Shown here one piece after another: positions 55,803 to 62,591 of a DNA stretch of 64,000 bases. Under the pieces are notes generated by a model. That model was not told the origin of the DNA and made no database searches. It saw nothing but the letters and a program-made list of their open reading frames with translations. Every line of letters begins with the position of its first letter. Position 1 is the first letter of the stretch. The position numbers and the translations under genes are program-made. The stretch is from Pelagimonas varians (lineage in GTDB: Bacteria > Pseudomonadota > Alphaproteobacteria > Rhodobacterales > Rhodobacteraceae). The stretch spans positions 41,210 to 105,209 of the forward strand of contig NZ_QKMF01000019.1 of assembly GCF_003208435.1 (NCBI RefSeq), in the 5' to 3' direction.

Positions 55803-57319
55803 TCAAGTTCTTCCGCAACGGCAAAGGCGCGGGGGCCGGTCCGGTCGGCTACCTCGTCGCGGACAAGGTGCTGGCCTATGACGACAACCGCGAACTGATC
55901 CGCGATGCTGACGGCCAGCCGATCACCGTCACGCGCGAGCCTTTGCCAGAGGTTCTGCGCGGCAATCCCGACCGCACCGAAGCGCTCATCGACGCAAGCC
56001 GCCACCAGTGGACCTACCGCGCGGGTGTGATCAGCTTTGCCGCCGAGGATGCCCCGACCGAGGAACAACAGGCCGAGGTCATGGACCACTTCGAGGGTCT
56101 GGCCTTCGCGGGGCTGGACCCTGAGCAATATGAGGTGCTCTGGGTCCGACATACCCACGAAGACCGCGTCGAGCTTCACTTCTGCACGCCGCGCTTGGAG
56201 CTGACCTCGGGGCGGAGCCTCAACATCGCGCCGCCGGGCTACGAGAAAGCCTTCGATAGTCTGCGCGACGTGATGAACCAGCGCCACGACTGGGCCGATC
56301 CGATGGAGCTGGAGCGAACCCAGGAGGTCCGCGACACCATCGAAACCCCGACCCGCGCACAGGGCCGCGACGAGCTGCATGCGTGGCTGCAAGACCAGAT
56401 CAGCGTGGGCCTGATCACAGACCGCGCCACGATGATCGATGCCCTCGCAGACGCAGGCTACGACCTGCCGCGCGTCGGCAAGGCCTACCTGACCGCCCAA
56501 GACCCTGACACCGGCGAGCGGTGGCGTTTGAAAGGAGAGATTTTCCATGAAGACTGGCAAGCCGACCCGGTTGAGCGAGAAGCTGAACGCGGAGCTGGAC
56601 ACGATCCGGCAGGACTACGCCGCCTCGATGGCATCCCAGCTGGAGAGCTTCAGGAGCGATTTGAGCAGCATTGCGACCAACGCGCAGCGTACAATCGAGA
56701 TCGATACCCGCACTTTTCTGCGACAGAACAAGAGCTGGCTGACGATCTCGCCTTGGCTGATCACGGGGACATTCTTGGCGGGGATCGTCTTGATGATGGC
56801 CGCGAGCTTGCTCTGGACGCTGTTGCTGACCAGCTCGGAACTGACGGACTTGGGGGTGACACGGATCGACAGGGAGGACTCGACATGGCTGGTATTGGAC
56901 CCGACCAAGACGCGTCTGAGGACCTGCACACTGGGCGGCAGATCAGTGACCTGCATCAAGATCGAGGAGGACTAGATGACGACACCCCTGACAGCCTTGG
57001 AACGCGACTTGCTCGTCTGCGTCGAGCGGTTGGTAACGGCCTGCGAGGTCTCAGCAAAGGAATTGAGCGGGTTAGAGGAACGCTCGACGACCAGGATGCA
57101 GAGCCAGATGGATGGTATCGCACAATGCGTGACGCTGCTGGTGCGTTCGCAAGCCGTGTCACTGAAAGCATTGCGTGGATTGTTGAACGAGGAAGCGAGC
57201 TACGCGACGCTGGACGAGCAATTGAGCAGGAGCTTGAGCTTAGCGAAGGACGCCGAAGAGAGGCTGAGACAGAACTAGAAGAGCGGGAAGTCGAGATGGA
57301 TCGGGGGATGACGCACTAA
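55796..57319 (+). CDS. mobA: MbeA-like relaxase (HEN family) with His in the third motif position
   Basis: The 507-residue protein matches ColE1 MbeA. Its start LIKFFRNGKGAGAGPVGYL places the likely catalytic Tyr at residue 19, and LIDASRHQWTYRAGVISFAAEDAP and LDPEQYEVLWVRHTHEDRVELHFCTPRLELTSGRSL follow. MbeA has H-E-N at the HxxxxxxExN motif; here it is His119, Glu126 and His128, so the Asn is His. The C-terminal half is acidic and low in complexity, and its DNA also encodes two proteins in the +1 frame (56547-57278). It would nick the origin of transfer and lead DNA to a recipient. Its end overlaps the convergent higA-like gene by 4 nt. Confidence 0.88.
   Translation: MLIKFFRNGKGAGAGPVGYLVADKVLAYDDNRELIRDADGQPITVTREPLPEVLRGNPDRTEALIDASRHQWTYRAGVISFAAEDAPTEEQQAEVMDHFEGLAFAGLDPEQYEVLWVRHTHEDRVELHFCTPRLELTSGRSLNIAPPGYEKAFDSLRDVMNQRHDWADPMELERTQEVRDTIETPTRAQGRDELHAWLQDQISVGLITDRATMIDALADAGYDLPRVGKAYLTAQDPDTGERWRLKGEIFHEDWQADPVEREAERGAGHDPAGLRRLDGIPAGELQERFEQHCDQRAAYNRDRYPHFSATEQELADDLALADHGDILGGDRLDDGRELALDAVADQLGTDGLGGDTDRQGGLDMAGIGPDQDASEDLHTGRQISDLHQDRGGLDDDTPDSLGTRLARLRRAVGNGLRGLSKGIERVRGTLDDQDAEPDGWYRTMRDAAGAFASRVTESIAWIVERGSELRDAGRAIEQELELSEGRRREAETELEEREVEMDRGMTH
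56547..56975 (+). CDS. MbeB-like mobilization protein nested in the relaxase gene
   Basis: The 142-residue protein is read in the +1 frame of the relaxase. It starts LSEKLNAELDTIRQDYAASMASQLESFRSDLSSIATNAQRTIEIDTR, a helical MbeB-like region, followed by one transmembrane segment (SWLTISPWLITGTFLAGIVLMMAASLLWTLLL). A strong GAAAGGAGAG site lies ahead of ATG 56547, which argues for real translation. ColE1 has mbeB nested in mbeA in the same way. Its stop TAG is followed at once by the next nested ATG. It probably links the relaxosome to the membrane. Confidence 0.82.
   Translation: MKTGKPTRLSEKLNAELDTIRQDYAASMASQLESFRSDLSSIATNAQRTIEIDTRTFLRQNKSWLTISPWLITGTFLAGIVLMMAASLLWTLLLTSSELTDLGVTRIDREDSTWLVLDPTKTRLRTCTLGGRSVTCIKIEED
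56976..57278 (+). CDS. MbeD-like mobilization protein nested in the relaxase gene
   Basis: The 100-residue protein is in the same +1 frame and starts directly at the mbeB-like stop. TTPLTALERDLLVCVERLVTACEVSAKELSGLEERSTTRMQSQMDG matches the helical MbeD/MobD family that assists entry exclusion or mobilization in ColE1-like plasmids. GAGGAGG precedes ATG 56976. No membrane segment. The pair and order repeat the ColE1 mbeBD layout. Confidence 0.78.
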   Translation: MTTPLTALERDLLVCVERLVTACEVSAKELSGLEERSTTRMQSQMDGIAQCVTLLVRSQAVSLKALRGLLNEEASYATLDEQLSRSLSLAKDAEERLRQN

Positions 57320-57612
57320 GGTGCGATTAATGGTTCGATGCCCGAAATATCGATCTCTTTGGCTGCAGTCGCTATGCCGAAATTCGTTTGCAAGTTCATC
57401 CAATAGGCTGGTGTGGTGCCGAAAACGCGGGCGAGTCGCAGCGCTGTGTCAGGCGTGATGCCATTTTTTCCCTTGATCAACTGTTCAATCCGAACCCGAG
57501 GCATTTCAAGACGGCGAGCAAACACTATTGCGGGAATTTCTAGGGGATCAAGGTAAAAGTTCTTCAAGACTTCACCCGGATGCATTGGTTCTTCGAGCAG
57601 TCCCATGAGCAT
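57316..57612 (-). CDS. higA: HigA-like antitoxin, no visible HigB toxin
   Basis: The 98-residue protein has the HigA pattern: EPMHPGEVLKNFYLDPLEIPAIVFARRLEMPRVRIEQLIKGKNGITPDTALRLARVFGTTPAYWMNLQTNF, with a helix-turn-helix of the XRE type. HigB normally precedes HigA on the same strand. The 123 bp upstream (57613-57735) do not encode a RelE/HigB-like protein in any minus frame I read. It may be an orphan antitoxin or a plain regulator. The start among two ATG codons is uncertain. Confidence 0.78.
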   Translation of the reverse strand: MLMGLLEEPMHPGEVLKNFYLDPLEIPAIVFARRLEMPRVRIEQLIKGKNGITPDTALRLARVFGTTPAYWMNLQTNFGIATAAKEIDISGIEPLIAP

Positions 57613-57735
57613 ATGCAATTACCATTTTATAGCGTTGGGCGGTTCGGAGGCGACGCCATACGTCTGTGCCATTGCCCAATGATCCGACTTCGACGCGTTC
57701 AGGCAACTGCGACGTTACCAGAAACTGTAAGCATG

Positions 57736-58968
57736 CTAGGTATACCGAGCGCGCCATTCTAAGTTCCCGACTCCAATTTCTTGCGGAAAATTTATGTGTC
57801 TTGGGAGGCCAGCGTAACTAACCGCCCCCTCAATTTGTTCGTGTAGAGTGACCCCACCATCAGGTGCGATCCTGATTTTTCCGCTGTCATATAAGCGATG
57901 AATGTCGACACGCATGCAAAGGCCATTGCCGACAAAATCGGTGCCGCCATCACCAACCGGAATGATATGAGCGGCTTCCAGTACTTCAAGAGTCGGTTCT
58001 TGTGTTAAGATACAGCGACCCGCACCTGCCTGAAGTACGTCTCTTCTAAATCTCGATTGATTGGAACGCCTTAGCACACTTGCTGTGACGCGCGTGCGTT
58101 CGATAATCAAAGGGATTTCCGAGCTGCGCGAGGTAGCGACCTCCTCATCAATGCGCTCTATGTTTTCGAGGAAGGACTGCTCTTCGCCTTGCTGTATTTC
58201 CGTGTTCATCACTTCATCAAGATAGAATTTTTGTTCGTATCGATCGGCAGTTTGATCCGTCTGACAAATTCCAAAATTTGCTAAGAACAGTAAGAATTCT
58301 CGAGCGAGCCTTTTGTCATTAGCCGCTGGGACGCAGTCTGGCCAGTCACTGACATCAAGCCGTCCTTTGCGGAACTCAAAAACTGATACAGCTATGTCAC
58401 CATGAGGAGCCATCGTACCAGCGAGTGGAATGACAACTTCTATTAGCTCATTGGAGCTCAGAAAAGCTTCAGAAATCCCGTACGCCCGCCCCAGCTGGTT
58501 CATAACGGACAAGATCAATTCAAACGGCTTGATGCGAAGCCCAGCCCCTCGCCAATTAGCAATTTCTGCGTCACCATATGTTGCGGGATTAGGTAGCACG
58601 GTATTTCGGACCATTAAGGCGGCAAACTCGTCATTTGTAATTCGACCTAGCGCAACTTTACGTCCAAATTCTGTCAGTTCAACTTGGCCTCTTCTTGATG
58701 TCAGAAGCCCAGTGCCTCGCCAATACTGCCCGGAATTTCGAATGAGGTTTCGATCACCGGTTCTGGCTAGATTGATATCAGTTCTCGTATCTAGCCGGAC
58801 CCGATCAAGTTCTTCAATTAGCCTATCTGAGTTGAATGCATCCCCTTCAAACTGACTAAGCGCCCTCAGAACTCCTAAGAATACAGGCGCTTTTAACAAT
58901 CCTTCACTTGGCGCGACGCTTAGCCATCGCCATTTGTACGATGGGAAAGGCTTAACAGGAGTGTTCAT
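57736..58968 (-). CDS. HNH endonuclease, putative restriction enzyme of the C5-methylation system
   Basis: The 410-residue protein ends with an HNH_2-type domain: CILTQEPTLEVLEAAHIIPVGDGGTDFVGNGLCMRVDIHRLYDSGKIRI. This contains the AAHIIP histidine, the NG asparagine and the DIH histidine. The N-terminal two thirds are of unknown fold and may recognise the target site. It lies directly after the two cytosine methyltransferase genes and overlaps the previous one by 4 nt. It is therefore the best candidate for the matching restriction nuclease. No known recognition sequence can be inferred. Confidence 0.82.
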   Translation of the reverse strand: MNTPVKPFPSYKWRWLSVAPSEGLLKAPVFLGVLRALSQFEGDAFNSDRLIEELDRVRLDTRTDINLARTGDRNLIRNSGQYWRGTGLLTSRRGQVELTEFGRKVALGRITNDEFAALMVRNTVLPNPATYGDAEIANWRGAGLRIKPFELILSVMNQLGRAYGISEAFLSSNELIEVVIPLAGTMAPHGDIAVSVFEFRKGRLDVSDWPDCVPAANDKRLAREFLLFLANFGICQTDQTADRYEQKFYLDEVMNTEIQQGEEQSFLENIERIDEEVATSRSSEIPLIIERTRVTASVLRRSNQSRFRRDVLQAGAGRCILTQEPTLEVLEAAHIIPVGDGGTDFVGNGLCMRVDIHRLYDSGKIRIAPDGGVTLHEQIEGAVSYAGLPRHINFPQEIGVGNLEWRARYT

Positions 58969-59936
58969 ATCGCAAGCTCAACGTTCTGAGTAATGCGGTC
59001 GGCGTTTTTTGCAAGCATTACGCCAATCGCGTAGCCGAGAGCGGGAGGAACTGCGTTAGCAATTTGCCTATATGCGGACGTTTTCGTGCCTTCGAAAACA
59101 AAGTCGTCTGGAAATGACTGAACTGCGGCTAACTCTCTGGCGGACATCCTTCGATGGTTGTTTGGATGGTGAAGAACAACGACACCGCCTTTTTCGTCCC
59201 CCCGCCCGGTGACTGTCGGTGCAGGTTGATTAGCATCGATCACGCGATGTCCAAGGTGACCGTTGAACCGAAGTTTGTATTTCGAACATTCATGGTTGGG
59301 TAAATTTGGTGCATCCTCGGGCTCAGGTATGTGGGCAAGCGCTTTGCCAACCGTTAGCCAAGGCTTCAACGTTGCGTCTCTGGATTTGGACTTCGGATCT
59401 TGGTGACTTGGGCTTGGTGGAAAGAACAGTTCAGTCTGCGTAATGTCATTCCGGACGCCCAGCATCACAAAGCGCATTCTTTTTTGTGGTGCTCCAAAAT
59501 CGGCAGAGTTAAGGACTTTCCATACAGTTCTGTAGCCAGCATCAGAAAAATCGGACTCGATCCTTCTGAGAATTTCGCCTTTTCCAAGCGAGACTAGCCC
59601 TTTAACATTCTCTGCGATGAAGAACTTCGGCTGTTTTTCCGTAACCACACGGACCATTTCGACATATAATTTGTTTCGTTCGTCCGAAACCGTCCGCCCT
59701 CGATTGGCTACTGAAAACCCCTGACAAGGGAAGCCACCGACAACAACATCCGCCTCTGGAATTTCGGAGGAGGGAATTTTGCAGATGTCACGCGTATCAA
59801 CATGATCACCGATATTGCGGCGATAGGTTGCAACCGCATCAGCAAAAATATCATTGGCCCAAACTATTGTATGCCCAGCCTTTATGAGTCCTAAGTCCAA
59901 TCCGCCAGCGCCACTAAAAAGAGAAATGATTTTCAT
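58965..59936 (-). CDS. DNA cytosine-C5 methyltransferase 1
   Basis: The 323-residue protein has the full motif set: motif I LFSGAGGLDLG, motif IV GGFPCQGFS (Cys71), motif VI FIAENVKGL, motif VIII QKRMRF, and motif X RQIANAVPP. It is highly like the upstream methyltransferase in the motifs, yet not identical. It overlaps both neighbours by 4 nt, so the three genes form one translated unit. A pair of C5 enzymes often means an asymmetric site in which each strand has its own methylase. Confidence 0.94.
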   Translation of the reverse strand: MKIISLFSGAGGLDLGLIKAGHTIVWANDIFADAVATYRRNIGDHVDTRDICKIPSSEIPEADVVVGGFPCQGFSVANRGRTVSDERNKLYVEMVRVVTEKQPKFFIAENVKGLVSLGKGEILRRIESDFSDAGYRTVWKVLNSADFGAPQKRMRFVMLGVRNDITQTELFFPPSPSHQDPKSKSRDATLKPWLTVGKALAHIPEPEDAPNLPNHECSKYKLRFNGHLGHRVIDANQPAPTVTGRGDEKGGVVVLHHPNNHRRMSARELAAVQSFPDDFVFEGTKTSAYRQIANAVPPALGYAIGVMLAKNADRITQNVELAI

Positions 59937-60880
59937 AAAGACACGCGCTCCATCTTCGCTAAGGTGCTAAGTTGTTCGCCCAAGTATTTTCCAAACAGGA
60001 CTGGGACTGCATTTCCAACTTGCCGATAACACGAGTTCATTTGACCAAGAAATTCGAAATCTATGGGAAAAGATTGAATGATTGCTTGCTCACGTACGGA
60101 CATGCGTCGATGGTTTTTTGGGTGTTGTATTGCACAAACGCCGCCGCCACCGTTGCCACGTGCCAATATTGTTGGCGACGGCATGTCTGGGTTAGTTGTT
60201 CTATGGCCAGTAAAGTTCCTGTTTGTAACTTTGTACAGGGAGCAGATGTGGTTCAACAACTGGTGATCACTTTCTGGCTCAGGAATGTCTGCCAATGCTG
60301 TCCCAACGGAAACCCACTTTTTCAAGTTACCTGAACCTTTGGCATCGTGTGTCGGCTCTGGATAACGGTAATCCAACGTCTCAGGCAAATCCTTGCGAGT
60401 TCCAGCAATAATGACCCGTCGTCGAGATTGAGGAACACCATAGTCGGCAGTGTTGAAGAGCCTTTTCTGTACCCGATAACCAGCCCGCGAGAAATCGTCT
60501 TCTATCTTTTTGATGGCATGACCACCATCAAGACTTAAAATCCCACGCACATTTTCAGCAAGAAACCATTTAGGTTGCTTGTCAGTTGTGACCCTAAGAA
60601 ACTCTTTATAGAGACTATTTCGTGGATCATCCCCGACCCTCAAACGGTTAGCTTGAGAGAAGCCTTGGCACGGAAATCCGCCCACCACGACATCGCAGTT
60701 GGGGATTTCTTCGGAGGGCACATTTTCAATAGGGGCAAGAATGGCGTGGTTGCCGATATTGTGAGCATATGTCCTCACGCAGTCGGCATCGAAATCATTT
60801 GCCCAGACGATCTTATGTCCCGACTGAATCAGCCCTAGGTCTAACCCACCCGCTCCGCTAAAGAGTGACACCACCCTCAT
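59933..60880 (-). CDS. DNA cytosine-C5 methyltransferase 2
   Basis: The 315-residue protein has motif I LFSGAGGLDLG, motif IV GGFPCQGFS (Cys71), motif VI FLAENVRGI, motif VIII QSRRRV and motif X RQVGNAVP. It is the first gene of the restriction-modification operon, which would put methylation before cutting. It differs from its neighbour most in the central variable region (target recognition), as expected for a different strand or sequence. Base composition is lower in GC than the mobilization genes. Confidence 0.94.
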   Translation of the reverse strand: MRVVSLFSGAGGLDLGLIQSGHKIVWANDFDADCVRTYAHNIGNHAILAPIENVPSEEIPNCDVVVGGFPCQGFSQANRLRVGDDPRNSLYKEFLRVTTDKQPKWFLAENVRGILSLDGGHAIKKIEDDFSRAGYRVQKRLFNTADYGVPQSRRRVIIAGTRKDLPETLDYRYPEPTHDAKGSGNLKKWVSVGTALADIPEPESDHQLLNHICSLYKVTNRNFTGHRTTNPDMPSPTILARGNGGGGVCAIQHPKNHRRMSVREQAIIQSFPIDFEFLGQMNSCYRQVGNAVPVLFGKYLGEQLSTLAKMERVSL

Positions 60881-60931
60881 CGGTTCACACGCTTTTCAGA
60901 AAAAATTTGAACCAGTTTCAGTAGCATAAGG

Positions 60932-61174
60932 TTATTGTTTCTCATCTTCTAATTCTGAAACTCTCTTCTCTATGAATGCGATAATTTCTGAAGCCATCTT
61001 GCTTTTTGTCCTAGCACAAACGACTTTGAAGCGTGTGTGTAAGCTTTCAGGAACATCAATAGAGACCCTTTTCATAGGTCCACTCGATGACGCTTCTGGG
61101 CTAGTGGAAAAGTTGTTGCCGTTAGTGTTCATCAGTCTTGTTTTTCCTGATTTAGGGGCCTTTTCTGCATTCAT
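60932..61174 (-). CDS. Ribbon-helix-helix protein, ParG-like or operon regulator
   Basis: The 80-residue protein has a disordered N-terminal part. A clear ribbon-helix-helix follows (GPMKRVSIDVPESLHTRFKVVCARTKSKMASEIIAFIEKRVSELEDE), as in ParG and related plasmid proteins. No ParA gene is near. It stands upstream of the methyltransferase genes on the same strand, so it may control that operon or serve partition. The start is uncertain: the frame stays open to 61303, and 61174 or 61132 are both possible. Confidence 0.65.
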   Translation of the reverse strand: MNAEKAPKSGKTRLMNTNGNNFSTSPEASSSGPMKRVSIDVPESLHTRFKVVCARTKSKMASEIIAFIEKRVSELEDEKQ

Positions 61175-61364
61175 GGCCGTTAATTTAGTTGCCCAGCCCG
61201 CATATGGCTTGCGCCAACTCATCCTTTGCTTATCGCACCAATTGCCATGTAAACGAATAAATGTGCAAACCCACATTTGTGGGTCATTCATAAGGCTACC
61301 CATGCTGGATTGTCCATAAGCATATTGCGATGTTTACATAAACCTAAGCCCAGTTTTGGGGGAG

Positions 61365-61661
61365 CTATTCTTCGACAAGCTGGTCTAGGCGAAGCCTAGT
61401 GACGTGTAAGGTCAGAACTGATCCCGTTAGCACAGGCACCAGAGCGCCGGAGATAACTACGACGAGCAATTGCATGGCCGTAATCCAATCCGGACCCGCG
61501 GATATGTCGAAAAATTGAAAACGTAGAAAGCCAACTAAATAGCAGACACAGACACTTGCATAGATGGTATAGAGGGGCGTCAGCGGGGTAATCGCGGTTC
61601 GTTGCGCCCGTTCCAAAGCTGCCCGTCGAATACGCTTCCAGTTATCGCTTGGTTGTTGCAT
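61365..61661 (-). CDS. Small membrane protein next to the XRE regulator
   Basis: The 98-residue protein has a basic N terminus (NWKRIRRAALERAQR) and two hydrophobic segments (LYTIYASVCVCYLVGFL, WITAMQLLVVVISGALVPVL). ATG 61661 follows GGGAG, 4 bp after the XRE gene stop. The pair probably makes one unit. The function is unknown. Confidence 0.6.
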   Translation of the reverse strand: MQQPSDNWKRIRRAALERAQRTAITPLTPLYTIYASVCVCYLVGFLRFQFFDISAGPDWITAMQLLVVVISGALVPVLTGSVLTLHVTRLRLDQLVEE

Positions 61662-61665
61662 TTGG

Positions 61666-62088
61666 TTACTCCCTTGAGAATTCAATCCAAGTGTGAACGG
61701 CATCATCCGTTACTTCGTTACCTTTAACCTCTGACTCGTACCAGCGCGCCACGATGGCCCCGCGCTTCTCACTTTTGATTTTGATGCCAGCGCTCACCAG
61801 ATACTGATCCAGCGAAGTTTCGATCCGTTTCAAAGCTTCGAAATCATGGCCAACGCGGATTGATTTCGTGCCGAGCAGCAACCAAGCGACGTCAACCTCG
61901 AACTTGTCCTGCATCTTAACTAAGGCTTCGACAGGGACGCCGCGCTTGCCTTTTTCGTAACTGTGGTACGCCCTATGCGAGACGCCAATGGCTTCGGCCA
62001 TAGCAGCCTGAGAAACACCTATTTCACCGCGACAGATCGCTAGGCGTGCGCCTATCTCAGCAAACAAATCGGCATCTTCTCGCGGCAT
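61666..62088 (-). CDS. XRE-family repressor-like regulator
   Basis: The 140-residue protein has an N-terminal helix-turn-helix (AEIGARLAICRGEIGVSQAAMAEAIGVSHRAYHSYEKGKRGVPVEAL), as in phage-type repressors. The C-terminal part is not recognised. It is divergent from the excisionase-integrase genes, with an inverted repeat between them. A role in keeping the element integrated is likely. Confidence 0.84.
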   Translation of the reverse strand: MPREDADLFAEIGARLAICRGEIGVSQAAMAEAIGVSHRAYHSYEKGKRGVPVEALVKMQDKFEVDVAWLLLGTKSIRVGHDFEALKRIETSLDQYLVSAGIKIKSEKRGAIVARWYESEVKGNEVTDDAVHTWIEFSRE

Positions 62089-62115
62089 GCAAGTTTCCTA
62101 ATTGACCGTTGCGCA

Positions 62116-62140
62116 ATTTTGTATAAACATAGCACAAAAT
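62116..62140. promoter_or_regulatory. Inverted repeat between the XRE regulator and excisionase genes
   Basis: ATTTTGT (62116-62122) and ACAAAAT (62134-62140) form a perfect inverted repeat around 11 nt. It sits in the divergent region, where a repressor operator would be expected. Confidence 0.55.
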
Positions 62141-62234
62141 GACGTATATTCACGTTTCAATCCATCAGAACACGTCAGAAGGTGCGGAACAAGCGATTCC
62201 ACGTGTACAGAAAATTCGACCCGAACGGAGAAGG

Positions 62235-62591
62235 ATGACTGAAATGGCAGAAATTGACAAAACAGACAGCTCGCAAATCCTGGGGCTTGGCAAGACGCCA
62301 GCTCAATGGGTTGAGATCATGGCCGAGCGGGAGATTGAAATTTCCGAGCGCACCTTGCGCGAGCGGGCAAATGATACAGGCGCGTTCTATCGGCTAGGGC
62401 GGACCATGCTAATCACACCCGCGCAGATCGACACGATTTTTGAAGGAGGTCAGTCATGCCGCTCCAAATCTACAAGAGGGGTCGCTTCTACTGGGTTAAG
62501 GGCTGGGTCGAGTACAACGGCAGGCGCATCGCAGGCCCATACCGGCGAAGCACTAAGGCATCTACAGAAGCGGGCGCGCGGGACTGGGTAG
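62235..62591 (+). CDS. Excisionase-like protein overlapping the integrase gene
   Basis: The 118-residue protein has an AlpA/excisionase-like core: KTPAQWVEIMAEREIEISERTLRERANDTGAFYRLGRTMLITPAQIDTIFEGG, a winged helix-turn-helix pattern. The remaining 45 residues lie inside the first 136 nt of the integrase gene in another frame. Starts at 62235 or 62244 are possible; GGAG and AAGGA lie just ahead. It would direct excision together with the integrase. Confidence 0.75.
   Translation: MTEMAEIDKTDSSQILGLGKTPAQWVEIMAEREIEISERTLRERANDTGAFYRLGRTMLITPAQIDTIFEGGQSCRSKSTRGVASTGLRAGSSTTAGASQAHTGEALRHLQKRARGTG

Noticed and set aside
57572..57757. Minus-strand frame upstream of the HigA-like gene as a HigB toxin
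   Set aside because: The 61-residue translation has no RelE/HigB features and no ribosome site; it overlaps the antitoxin start.
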